Assembly (NCBI RefSeq): GCF_041925275.1
Contig: NZ_JBHEUZ010000013.1
Coordinates: 1-64,000, forward strand
Direction of reading: 5' to 3'
DNA from: Parapedobacter pyrenivorans_A
GTDB lineage: Bacteria; Bacteroidota; Bacteroidia; Sphingobacteriales; Sphingobacteriaceae
Length of the DNA stretch: 64,000 nt
A program made the position numbers and the translations under genes. Below the pieces are notes generated by a model. That model ran no database searches. It was not told the origin of the DNA and saw only the letters and a list, made by a program, of their open reading frames with translations. Position 1 is the stretch's first letter. Every line of letters starts with the position of its first letter. Below are positions 24,661 to 32,946 of the stretch, in pieces.

Positions 24661-24705
24661 CAAAGATAATGAAACAATCCACCCGGGAAATGACATCCGT
24701 CATTT
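24661..24705 (-). promoter_or_regulatory. Copper-operon promoter: Fnr-like dyad and TATCTTTG box
   Basis: On the minus strand TATCTTTG occupies 24668-24661. The palindrome AAATGAC-GGAT-GTCATTT (24688-24705) has seven-base perfect arms and is centred 28.5 bp upstream of that box. This is the same geometry as at crp, nos, the 607-residue gene and nrdD, so the copper operon looks co-regulated with N2O respiration. Confidence 0.65.
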
Positions 24706-24724
24706 TTATCGATATATTCGTATG

Positions 24725-25930
24725 CTACCCGTCGATCAGTTGCGGCTTGGCCACCTTCATGCCCGTGATGTATAAAACGACGGTGGCTGCGGCCAGCAGA
24801 AGAAAGGGCGTTTCCCAATTTCCCACCCAGTCGTATATGGCGCCGAATAGCGGCGGACCTGCGGCAGCCAGTGCGTAGCCGAAAGACTGTGACATGCCCG
24901 AAATGCGGGCTGCTTCGCGGGTGGTCCGCGTACGGAGAACAAACCACATCATCACCAAGCTGAATGCCAATCCGGTGCCCAAGCCGAAAAGGATCACGGC
25001 GGGGATGATGAACTGCGTGCGCCAGCCGATGATGAGCAATAAGCTCAGTGCCAATGTACTGCCGATAAACCATACCAGCGGTTTATGGTCTTTCATGCGC
25101 CCGATGATGATGGGCCCGACAAACATGATGGGGAGCTGTGTGAATTGGATGAATGACAACACCCACCCCGATGTTTCGGCCGCCATGCCCCAATCCTGTA
25201 ACACGACGGGCAGCCAAGCCACCGAGCAGTAGAAAAGCAGTGATTGGAGCCCCATGAAAAGGGTGATGTACCAAGCGAGTCGCGACCGCAGCATCGATGT
25301 GCCTGTTTGCCTATTTGCTACAGATCGATCGGCGGACGCGTCGCTCGAACTACGATTCAATTGTGGTGCCCAGAAGACGATGCCGACAACTGAAAAGACA
25401 AGCCACAAACCGATAGACCCTTTCCAGCCATGGCCCGTCCAATGGCCTATCGCAATGCTGAATCCGGATGCTAGCGAAGCGGTGATGTTCATTGCCACAC
25501 TATAGATGCCGGTTACCAAGCCGATTTTCTTGGGGAATCGCTGTTTGATGAACGGTGGCACAAGCACGTTGCCAAATGCGATGCCGCAGCCTACGAGTGC
25601 GGCTCCGGAAAATAGCAACGCGGTATTTGACGATGCTCGGATAAGCAACCCGAAACCGATGGCCCATATGGCGGCCCAAAGCAGCGTCTCGATACGCCAC
25701 CTGTCGGCTAATTTGGGTGCTATGGGAGAGAGCATGGCAAACGCCAATAGGGGAATGGTGGTGATGAGGCCTGCCAGCGTATTGGAAAGGTCCAAAGCCT
25801 CTTGGATCTGCGGGACCACCGGGCCCACGCTGGTGATAGGTGCCCGCAGGTTGGTGGCTACCAGAATAATGCCAATCAACAAAATAAATTTACTCCATCG
25901 CGCCGCCGTGGCTGTTTGCTCCGTTACCAT
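24725..25930 (-). CDS. MFS transporter of the CynX/NimT type
   Basis: About 401 residues from the ATG at 25930 (a longer frame to 25993 adds 21 residues with no support). Twelve membrane segments are visible. The N-terminal NLRAPITSVGPVVPQIQ motif is typical of the CynX/NimT cyanate/nitroimidazole branch of the major facilitator family. The substrate cannot be told. It lies between the copper operon and nrdD; no shared regulation is evident. Confidence 0.85.
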   Translation of the reverse strand: MVTEQTATAARWSKFILLIGIILVATNLRAPITSVGPVVPQIQEALDLSNTLAGLITTIPLLAFAMLSPIAPKLADRWRIETLLWAAIWAIGFGLLIRASSNTALLFSGAALVGCGIAFGNVLVPPFIKQRFPKKIGLVTGIYSVAMNITASLASGFSIAIGHWTGHGWKGSIGLWLVFSVVGIVFWAPQLNRSSSDASADRSVANRQTGTSMLRSRLAWYITLFMGLQSLLFYCSVAWLPVVLQDWGMAAETSGWVLSFIQFTQLPIMFVGPIIIGRMKDHKPLVWFIGSTLALSLLLIIGWRTQFIIPAVILFGLGTGLAFSLVMMWFVLRTRTTREAARISGMSQSFGYALAAAGPPLFGAIYDWVGNWETPFLLLAAATVVLYITGMKVAKPQLIDG

Positions 25931-26087
25931 GTCAAGATAGTGAGACCCGATCCCATGCGCGGGCGAAAGTAGGGTTAATTTGGGCGATGCCACAATGGAT
26001 TCCGCATTTTGACAATAGGATTATCAACCTACGGCAGGATAGCGCTTTCCACATGTCGCCCCCGGTGTGTATATCTTTTTCCGCCGA

Positions 26088-26133
26088 TTGTGCGTACGGT
26101 CATAAAGTCGACTAATGAAGTGGGATAATTTTG
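26088..26133 (+). promoter_or_regulatory. nrdD promoter: Fnr-like dyad and TAATTTTG box
   Basis: TTGTGCGTACGGTCATAA (26088-26105) lies 29.5 bp (centre) before the -7 box TAATTTTG (26126-26133). Read backwards it matches the nos site at 16 of 18 positions. The predicted transcription start near 26140 supports the nrdD ATG at 26153 rather than 26135. Confidence 0.7.
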
Positions 26134-26152
26134 TGTGTATAACGAACAATGT

Positions 26153-28276
26153 ATGGAAAAGTACGTCATCAAACGGAGCGGAGCTTACGAGCCCTTCCAA
26201 TCCTATAAAATCAAAGACGCCATCACAAAGGGCTTCGAAAGCGTATCCGGGTTGTTGGACGAAACGGTCTATGAAACGGTCGTGGCATCGCTCGAGGAAA
26301 AAGATACCTGGGCGGTGGAGGAAATCCAGGACCGTATCGAAAAGGCCCTCTACGAAAGGCAGCACTTCGAAGCCATGCGCTCTTTTATGGTGTACCGCCA
26401 TACGCGGAAGTTACAGCGTGAGCACATCCATGGTTTTAACGAAGATACCACTTATGTGGATAGTACGCAGACCATTGAGGAGTACATCACGCAAACGGAC
26501 TGGCGCATCAACGCTAATGCGAACGTTTCCTATTCCAGCGCCGGACTGATAAACAATACCGCCGGTAAGGTGATTGCCAACTATTGGCTGGATAAGGTAT
26601 ACAGCAAGGAAGAGGGATACGCGCACCGTAATGGCGACCTACATATCCACGACCTCGACTGCCTAACGGGATACTGTGCAGGGTGGAGCCTGCGTGTACT
26701 GCTCAACGAAGGATTCAATGGCGTGCGGGGTAGGGTGGAGAGCCGCCCACCATCCCATTTCCGCGAAGCCCTTGGGCAGATGGCCAATTTCCTGGGCATC
26801 TTACAGAGTGAATGGGCCGGTGCACAAGCATTCAGCTCATTCGATACCTACCTGGCTCCCTACGTGTTCAAAGACCAGTTGCCTTATGCCGATGTGTTAA
26901 AGGCCATACGCAGCTTCGTGTACAACCTCAACGTACCGGCCCGATGGGGGCAGTCGCCCTTTACCAATATCACGCTCGACTGGAACGTGCCGGATGACCT
27001 CAAGGACCAGATTCCCACACGGCGCGAAATACACCTTTTCGAAGGGTTGCAGGATGAAGCACTGCGCCATTTGGCGCGCGAGCGGGGGGCTGAATTTTTG
27101 GAAGACTTATGCTACAAACATTTCCAGCCCGAGATGGATATGATCAACCGGGCCTATTACACTGTGATGACCGAAGGGGATGCCAATGGCCAGCCATTTA
27201 CGTTCCCCATACCGACGGTCAACATCACGGAAGATTTCGATTGGGAAAGCGAGAATGCGACACTCCTATTCGAAAACACGGCCAGGATCGGATCTTCCTA
27301 CTTCCAGAATTTTGTGGGCAGCCAGTATATGCTGGATGAGGCGGGCGATCGGGTGGAAAATCCGGAAGCGTACAAACCCAATGCCGTGCGGAGCATGTGC
27401 TGCCGCTTGCAACTGGACCTCCGGGAATTACTCAAGCGGGGGAATGGCTTATTTGGCAGCGCGGAAATGACCGGCAGCATCGGCGTAGTTACCATCAACA
27501 TGGCGCGTTTGGGTTACCGCTTTAAGGAAGACAAAGAAGGCCTGTATCGGCAGCTCGACCATTGGCTCCTGCTGGCAAAATCAACCTTGGAGAAAAAACG
27601 GAAGTTCATCCAGGAGCTGTACGACAGGGGCTTGTATCCCTATACCAAGCGCTACCTGCCGCATTTCCGAAATCACTTTTCGACCATCGGCGTGAATGGC
27701 ATGAACGAGATGATACGGAATTTTTCGGGCGATCGGTATGACATCGTTTCGGATGAAGGGGTAGCGTTTGCCACGGCAATCCTCGAACATATCCGCATGC
27801 GTATGCGCGAATTTCAGGAAAGCACGGGCAACCTATACAACTTGGAAGCCACGCCTGCCGAGGGGACGACCTACCGTTTTGCCAAAGAGGATAAAAAACG
27901 ATTCCCGGATATCTTGCAAGCCGGGCAGGGCGAAAATATCTACTACACCAACAGCTCGCAACTGCCGGTCGATTATACGGAAGACCCCTTTGAGGCGTTG
28001 TTGCTGCAAGATAACCTGCAATGCAAATACACCGGTGGTACCGTACTGCACCTGTACATGAGCGAGCGGCTCAGCTCGCCCGATGCCTGCCGGAATTTTG
28101 TACGTACGGTTATCAGCCATTTCAAACTGCCCTATATCACCGTTACACCGGTATTCAGCATCTGCCCCGTACACGGGTATCTATCCGGTGAACATGAGTA
28201 TTGCCCCCAATGCGACGAACTTATTTTAGCAACTCACCAACATACAATAATAGATGGATACACAACAACAACATGA
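26153..28276 (+). CDS. nrdD: Anaerobic ribonucleoside-triphosphate reductase, large part lacking the glycyl-radical tail
   Basis: About 707 residues. An N-terminal ATP-cone (about 1-90) is followed by the NrdD barrel: ANVSYSSAGLINN, HIHDLDCLTGYCAGWS, SSFDTYLAPYV and MCCRLQLDLRELLKRG. It reduces NTPs to dNTPs without oxygen. The Zn-site region CPVHGYLSGEHEYCPQCDE is present near the end, but the frame then stops (IIDGYTTTT) before the glycyl-radical motif. That motif is found in the +1 frame in the overlapping ORF at 28254-28436. The enzyme is therefore split, frameshifted or mis-sequenced here. Its promoter carries the Fnr-like dyad. Confidence 0.93.
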   Translation: MEKYVIKRSGAYEPFQSYKIKDAITKGFESVSGLLDETVYETVVASLEEKDTWAVEEIQDRIEKALYERQHFEAMRSFMVYRHTRKLQREHIHGFNEDTTYVDSTQTIEEYITQTDWRINANANVSYSSAGLINNTAGKVIANYWLDKVYSKEEGYAHRNGDLHIHDLDCLTGYCAGWSLRVLLNEGFNGVRGRVESRPPSHFREALGQMANFLGILQSEWAGAQAFSSFDTYLAPYVFKDQLPYADVLKAIRSFVYNLNVPARWGQSPFTNITLDWNVPDDLKDQIPTRREIHLFEGLQDEALRHLARERGAEFLEDLCYKHFQPEMDMINRAYYTVMTEGDANGQPFTFPIPTVNITEDFDWESENATLLFENTARIGSSYFQNFVGSQYMLDEAGDRVENPEAYKPNAVRSMCCRLQLDLRELLKRGNGLFGSAEMTGSIGVVTINMARLGYRFKEDKEGLYRQLDHWLLLAKSTLEKKRKFIQELYDRGLYPYTKRYLPHFRNHFSTIGVNGMNEMIRNFSGDRYDIVSDEGVAFATAILEHIRMRMREFQESTGNLYNLEATPAEGTTYRFAKEDKKRFPDILQAGQGENIYYTNSSQLPVDYTEDPFEALLLQDNLQCKYTGGTVLHLYMSERLSSPDACRNFVRTVISHFKLPYITVTPVFSICPVHGYLSGEHEYCPQCDELILATHQHTIIDGYTTTT

Positions 28277-28436
28277 CCTGGTTTTGGAGCAAAACCGGGA
28301 GAAACGAAGCAAATGCTTGGTTTACACACGCGTAATGGGATACCACCGTCCGGTGGAGAGTTTCAATATCGGAAAGAAAGGGGAACACCGGCAACGAACG
28401 CATTTCACCGAACGCCGTGCCGAAACCCATCTATAG
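28254..28436 (+). CDS. Glycyl-radical tail of NrdD encoded as a separate overlapping ORF
   Basis: 60 residues with its own ATG, 23 bases inside the end of the large nrdD frame and one frame forward. It carries the complete class III reductase tail: YTRVMGYHRPVESFNIGKKGEH followed by an RTHFTERRAE end. G29 in VMGY is the expected glycyl-radical residue. The spacing between the Zn site of the large part and this motif matches a normal NrdD once the two frames are joined. It may be made by termination-reinitiation and act as a separate radical subunit, like YfiD with pyruvate formate-lyase. A frameshift or sequence error is the alternative. Confidence 0.75.
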   Translation: MDTQQQHDLVLEQNREKRSKCLVYTRVMGYHRPVESFNIGKKGEHRQRTHFTERRAETHL

Positions 28437-29094
28437 CATCACGCCGTTTACGCTATTGGATTTTCCCGGCAAAACAGCCTGCATTCTTTGGTTTGCAGGC
28501 TGTAATATGCGTTGTACCTATTGCTACAACCCTGATATCGTTCTGGGGAAGGGGCACATCTCCCTGGTGGAAGCCCTGGGGTTCCTCGAGTCGCGCCGGG
28601 GGCTGCTGCAAGGCATGGTACTGAGTGGCGGTGAATGTACGTTACACCCCACGATTTTCCCGTTGCTTGAGGCGGCGAAGGGGTATGGCTTTGACGTGAA
28701 GATCGATACCAATGGCTCGCGGCCGGAAGTGCTGAAGGCATTGATAAAGCGGTGTTTGGTCGATTACGTGGCGCTTGATTTCAAGGCGCTGGAGCACCGT
28801 TACCACACGATAACCAAATCGGGTTTGTTTACGGAATTTGTCGAGAGCCTATCGCTGCTCAATCGGTCCAGTGTGCCGTTTGAAGTGCGCACCACGGTGC
28901 ATAGCGATTTGATTACCCATGATGATTTGCAGGCGATGGTTGGCTGGTTACAGCGGCATGCTTACAGGGGACCATATTACATTCAGCATTATGTAAACGA
29001 TGTGCCCGTACTCGGCGCGCTGGGCCGATCGCGGAGAGACGCGGTCCAAGCTGCCTTATCAGTGGATGATATACGGGTCATGGAACGCGGATAA
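28417..29094 (+). CDS. nrdG: Anaerobic ribonucleotide reductase activating protein (radical SAM)
   Basis: 225 residues. The radical SAM cluster motif is CNMRCTYC (C-x3-C-x2-C) near the N-terminus, followed by the SAM-binding SGGECTL. It resembles NrdG-type activases that use S-adenosylmethionine to create the glycyl radical on NrdD. It overlaps the end of the radical-tail ORF by 20 bases, completing a three-ORF unit. Bacteroidota often use this longer activase rather than the 150-residue E. coli type. Confidence 0.9.
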   Translation: MPKPIYSITPFTLLDFPGKTACILWFAGCNMRCTYCYNPDIVLGKGHISLVEALGFLESRRGLLQGMVLSGGECTLHPTIFPLLEAAKGYGFDVKIDTNGSRPEVLKALIKRCLVDYVALDFKALEHRYHTITKSGLFTEFVESLSLLNRSSVPFEVRTTVHSDLITHDDLQAMVGWLQRHAYRGPYYIQHYVNDVPVLGALGRSRRDAVQAALSVDDIRVMERG

Positions 29095-29116
29095 TTCCGA
29101 TATTTCTTCTGAAAAT

Positions 29117-29237
29117 CCCTACTATTTATAGGAACTTTATAGGGATATAATAGGGTTTTTATAGGGACTTCATAGGGGAAAATACCTATAATGTACCATT
29201 TATATACCTATTACTTATTTTTAATCTACCATTTATA
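29117..29237. repeat. Array of 11-bp-periodic short repeats between nrdG and carB
   Basis: ATAGG begins at 29128, 29139, 29150, 29161 and 29172, exactly 11 bp apart. TACC follows in the same register at 29183, 29194, 29205 and 29227, with a degenerate unit at 29216. CCTAT at 29185 and 29207 is the reverse complement of ATAGG, so the second half is largely inverted. TACCATTTATA occurs twice, 33 bp apart. The region is AT-rich and lies between converging genes. I know of no match; 29238-29294 shows nothing further. Confidence 0.75.
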
Positions 29238-29294
29238 TAAAAGAATACGAGGAAGACTAGCTGGCTTTGGAGTAAAAAAATGGTAAACGTGGAC

Positions 29295-29332
29295 AAAAAA
29301 CGGCCCCAACACCGTGACAGGGATTGGGGCCG
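29295..29332 (-). terminator. Rho-independent terminator of carB
   Basis: CGGCCCCAA (29301-29309) pairs with TTGGGGCCG (29324-29332). On the minus strand the hairpin is followed by six T (29300-29295), a classic terminator just after carB. Confidence 0.9.
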
Positions 29333-29357
29333 CATATGTTTGTTTTACGACGTACCG

Positions 29358-32174
29358 CTACTTGCTTAGGTACATCGACTTCTTGGCATACATTTCCCGG
29401 AAAAAGGGGTCGTCCAAGTCCTTGATGAAACGGATGGCTTCACCGGTAGATTTCATTTCAGGCCCCAGTTGCTTATCAACATCAGGGAACTTGTCGAACG
29501 AGAAAATCGGTTCCTTGATAGCGTAGCCTTTGAGTTTGCGCTCGATGGTAAAGTCCTTGAGTTTGTTGGCACCCAGCATCACCTTGGTGGCAATGTTCAC
29601 GTAGGGCACATCATACGCCTTGGCGATGAACGGAACGGTACGCGATGCCCGCGGATTGGCTTCGATGACATATACCTTTTCATCTTTAATCGCAAACTGG
29701 ATGTTGAGCAGCCCACGTACATTCAATGCCTTGGCGAGCTTGATGGTATATTCCTCCATCTTTCGCTGCACATTTTCGGACAAGCTGAATGTTGGCAGCA
29801 CCGCACTGGAATCGCCGGAGTGGATACCTGCCGGTTCGATATGCTCCATCATCCCGATGATGTGTACGTCTTCCCCGTCACAGATCGAATCGGACTCTGC
29901 CTCTTCCGCCCTGTCGAGGAAATGATCGATCAGCACGCGGTTGCCAGGGAGGTTGCGCAGCAATTTCACAACCGCCGTTTCCAGCTCTTCATCGTTGATG
30001 ACGATGCTCATCCGCTCGCCGCCGAGTACGTAACTTGGGCGGACCAATACCGGATAGCCCACGTGCTTGGCTACCTGGAGCGCTTCTTCTGCGCTTTCTG
30101 CCACACCGTATTTAGGGTACGGGATGTCCAGTGATTTGAGCAGGTCGGAGAAGCGCCCGCGATCTTCGGCCAAGTCCATGTCGTGGAAGGATGTGCCGAT
30201 GATCTTTATACCATTGGATTCGAGCTGTTCGGCCATCTTCAGGGCCGTTTGCCCGCCCAGCTGTACGATAACGCCTTCGGGTTTTTCCAGTTCGATGATC
30301 TCCCGTACGTGCTCCCAGTAAACCGGTTCGAAGTAAAGTTTGTCGGCCATGTTGAAGTCCGTCGACACCGTCTCGGGGTTGCAATTGACCATGATCGACT
30401 CGTATCCGGCTTCTTTGGCGGCGAGTAGGCCATGCACGCAGGAGTAGTCGAACTCGATACCCTGTCCGATACGGTTGGGACCGGACCCAAGTACAATGAT
30501 TTTCTTCCTGTCGGATACCACGGATTCGTTTTCCTCTTCGAAGGTAGAGTAGTAGTAAGGGGTTTGTGCCGGAAACTCCGCGGCACAGGTATCCACCATT
30601 TTGTATACCCTACGGATGCCCAGTTCCTTCCGTCTGTTGTAGACATCGTCTTCAGACACATTAGTGAGCAACCAAGCGATTTGCTCATCCGAGTAACCTT
30701 TTTGCTTCAAGGTGATGAAGAAATCCTTGGGGATATTGTTGAGCTGGTAACGGCGCAGTTCGGTTTCGAGGGCGACCAACTCTTGTATTTGGATCAGGAA
30801 CCACTTGTCGATATGGGTTGCTTTCCGGATGGACTCCAGCGGAACGCCCAGTTCGAAGGCATCTTTGATATGGAAAAGGCGGTCGCTGCTGGGGTGTTCC
30901 AGGCTATACATGATCTCCTCGAGGTTGCGCAGCTGTTTGCCATCCGCACCGAGGCCGTGGCGGCCCGTTTCGAGGCTCTGGCAGGCTTTCTGCAAGGCTT
31001 CGATAAAGGTACGGCCGATGGCCATCACTTCGCCCACCGATTTCATCTGTAGGCCGAGTTCGCGATTTGCACCTTTGAACTTGGCGAAATTCCAACGGGG
31101 CACCTTTACGATGACATAATCCAGCGTGGGCTCGAAATAGGCCGACGTGGTTTTAGTGATCTGGTTTTCTATTTCATCCAGGTGATACCCGATGGCCAGC
31201 TTAGAAGCGATTTTGGCAATGGGGTAACCCGTTGCTTTAGAAGCCAGCGCAGAAGAGCGCGACACGCGCGGGTTGATTTCGATGGCGATGATATCCTCGT
31301 TTTCGGGGTTCACCGAAAATTGTACGTTGCAGCCGCCGGCGAAGTTACCGATGGCCCGCATCATCTTGATGGCCTGGTTGCGCATCTCCTGGTAACAACG
31401 GTCGCTCAACGTCATGCCGGGCGCTACGGTAATCGAATCGCCGGTATGCACACCCATCGGGTCGAAGTTCTCGATGGTACAGATGATGATCACATTGTCG
31501 GCACCATCGCGCAGCAATTCCAGTTCAAACTCTTTCCAGCCCAATACGGCTTGTTCCACCAGCACTTCATGCGTGGGAGAGGCCTGCAACCCGCGACTGA
31601 GTGCCGCCTCGAACTCTTCCTTTTTATGCACAAATCCGCCGCCGGTACCGCCCAGGGTGTACGAGGGCCGGATAACCAACGGGAATCCGATTTGCTGGGC
31701 AGCTTCCTTACCTTCGAGAAAGGAGTTGGCAATCTTGGATGTAGCCACGCCCACGCCGATTTCCACCATCAGTTTACGAAACTCTTCCCGGTTCTCGGTT
31801 TTCTCGATGGCCGCGACGTCCACGCCGATTACCTGTACGTCATATTTTTCCCAAAGCCCGCGTTCGGAAGCCTCTATGCATAGGTTAAGTGCCGTTTGCC
31901 CACCCATGGTAGGGAGTACGGCATCAATCTGCTGCTCACGTAGGATTTGTTCGATGCTTTCGCACGTGAGCGGCAGCAAGTACACATGGTCGGCAATGAC
32001 CTTATCGGTCATGATGGTGGCCGGATTGGAGTTGATGATGGATACGGTAATCCCTTCCTCCTTAAGCGAGAGGGCAGCCTGTGATCCCGAATAGTCAAAT
32101 TCGCAGGCCTGGCCGATAACGATGGGGCCTGAACCGATAATTAAAACCGAATTGATGGAAGTGTTTCTGGGCAT
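29358..32174 (-). CDS. carB: Carbamoyl-phosphate synthase large subunit
   Basis: 938 residues from the ATG at 32174; the -7 box at 32199-32206 rules out a start at 32201. Both ATP-grasp halves are present: SVLIIGSGPIVIGQACEFDYSG begins the first and IIVLGSGPNRIGQGIEFDYSCV the second. It makes carbamoyl phosphate from glutamine-derived ammonia, bicarbonate and ATP for arginine and pyrimidine synthesis. The protein ends at MYAKKSMYLSK, about 130 residues shorter than E. coli CarB, so the C-terminal MGS-like regulatory domain is missing. As I recall, this is normal for Bacteroidota. carA is not adjacent. Confidence 0.96.
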   Translation of the reverse strand: MPRNTSINSVLIIGSGPIVIGQACEFDYSGSQAALSLKEEGITVSIINSNPATIMTDKVIADHVYLLPLTCESIEQILREQQIDAVLPTMGGQTALNLCIEASERGLWEKYDVQVIGVDVAAIEKTENREEFRKLMVEIGVGVATSKIANSFLEGKEAAQQIGFPLVIRPSYTLGGTGGGFVHKKEEFEAALSRGLQASPTHEVLVEQAVLGWKEFELELLRDGADNVIIICTIENFDPMGVHTGDSITVAPGMTLSDRCYQEMRNQAIKMMRAIGNFAGGCNVQFSVNPENEDIIAIEINPRVSRSSALASKATGYPIAKIASKLAIGYHLDEIENQITKTTSAYFEPTLDYVIVKVPRWNFAKFKGANRELGLQMKSVGEVMAIGRTFIEALQKACQSLETGRHGLGADGKQLRNLEEIMYSLEHPSSDRLFHIKDAFELGVPLESIRKATHIDKWFLIQIQELVALETELRRYQLNNIPKDFFITLKQKGYSDEQIAWLLTNVSEDDVYNRRKELGIRRVYKMVDTCAAEFPAQTPYYYSTFEEENESVVSDRKKIIVLGSGPNRIGQGIEFDYSCVHGLLAAKEAGYESIMVNCNPETVSTDFNMADKLYFEPVYWEHVREIIELEKPEGVIVQLGGQTALKMAEQLESNGIKIIGTSFHDMDLAEDRGRFSDLLKSLDIPYPKYGVAESAEEALQVAKHVGYPVLVRPSYVLGGERMSIVINDEELETAVVKLLRNLPGNRVLIDHFLDRAEEAESDSICDGEDVHIIGMMEHIEPAGIHSGDSSAVLPTFSLSENVQRKMEEYTIKLAKALNVRGLLNIQFAIKDEKVYVIEANPRASRTVPFIAKAYDVPYVNIATKVMLGANKLKDFTIERKLKGYAIKEPIFSFDKFPDVDKQLGPEMKSTGEAIRFIKDLDDPFFREMYAKKSMYLSK

Positions 32175-32198
32175 TTTTCCGAGCGTTTTGTCGGAGTG

Positions 32199-32206
32199 CA
32201 AAGGTA
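32199..32206 (-). promoter_or_regulatory. -7 box for carB (TACCTTTG)
   Basis: The minus strand reads TACCTTTG about 25 bp before the chosen carB ATG, supporting that start. Confidence 0.5.
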
Positions 32207-32321
32207 TGTTTTTTAATGGAATAAACGATGGATAATTTCAATAACCGTCATTTATTGTTCGGCCCGTCGTTTCTGCCTACCTGTTTTTAGGTATTTTTTC
32301 GCCGTTCTACATAAATTATTT

Positions 32322-32350
32322 TTTGCTAACACGGGAATATCTTACTTTTG
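32322..32350 (+). promoter_or_regulatory. Promoter of the small outer-membrane protein gene
   Basis: TTTG (32322-32325) and TACTTTTG (32343-32350) lie 17 bp apart, a good Bacteroidota promoter, 35 bp before the ATG at 32386. Confidence 0.6.
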
Positions 32351-32385
32351 GGCGTTTATTTTATTTACAACATAAAATTAAAACC

Positions 32386-32886
32386 ATGAAAATTAAATTG
32401 ACGTTATTGACCCTATTTGCGGCATTTGCTTTCACGGCATCTGCACAAGATTACAAAAACTCTATCGGTATCCGTCTCGGTGGTGGTTATTATGACTTAA
32501 TTGGTGCTTCTTTCAAGACGTTTATCTCAGATCCGGCAGCGCTGGAGTTCAATTTGGGTATCCGGCCGAGCATCACGTACGGTCTAACCGATGGCATTAC
32601 CAACGTGTCCGTATCCGGCGCTTACCAGCACCATTTTCCAATTGGCAATATTGAAGGTTTCAAATGGTATGTGGGTGGGGGTGCTGTCATTGCGCACACT
32701 TCCAGCAGTTTTGATGATTGGCAGGGTATTTCCGTGGGTATCTTCCCTACCGGCGGTGTTGACTACAAATTGAAAAATGCACCGTTCGCGTTTTCTGCCG
32801 ATGTTAGACCTACGGTACACGCGGTGAAGACCTATTTCAATACCGTATATATGAATGGCGGCGTAACCGCCCGTTACGTATTTTAA
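32386..32886 (+). CDS. Small outer-membrane beta-barrel protein
   Basis: 166 residues. The signal peptide is MKIKLTLLTLFAAFAFTASA followed by QDYKN. The mature part is a series of amphipathic strands (SIGIRLGGGYYDLIGASF, WYVGGGAVIAHTS, VGIFPTGGVDYKL) ending in an aromatic C-terminus (YVF), as expected of an outer-membrane barrel of about eight strands. I recognise no specific family. It has its own promoter and terminator, so it is expressed alone. Function is unknown; structural or lipid-related roles are typical of such porin-like barrels. Confidence 0.8.
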   Translation: MKIKLTLLTLFAAFAFTASAQDYKNSIGIRLGGGYYDLIGASFKTFISDPAALEFNLGIRPSITYGLTDGITNVSVSGAYQHHFPIGNIEGFKWYVGGGAVIAHTSSSFDDWQGISVGIFPTGGVDYKLKNAPFAFSADVRPTVHAVKTYFNTVYMNGGVTARYVF

Positions 32887-32911
32887 GAACAAGCGGTTTT
32901 ACTGCAACGGA

Positions 32912-32946
32912 TTGCCATTGGTTGAAGACGCCAATGGCAATTTTTT
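32912..32946 (+). terminator. Terminator of the small outer-membrane protein gene
   Basis: TTGCCATTGG (32912-32921) and CCAATGGCAA (32931-32940) form a 10-bp stem followed by six T. Confidence 0.9.

Noticed and set aside
24627..25073. Extension of the small Cys-protein frame into the MFS gene
   Set aside because: The extension overlaps a clear transporter gene in another frame and lies upstream of the predicted transcription start.
28240..28290. RF2-type programmed +1 frameshift in nrdD
   Set aside because: The stop is TGA followed by C as in prfB, but the preceding ACA codons offer no good +1 slip and the second ORF has its own ATG; kept only as a minor alternative.
29117..29237. CRISPR array
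   Set aside because: Repeats are only about 5 bases conserved at 11-bp spacing, with no spacers and no cas genes.
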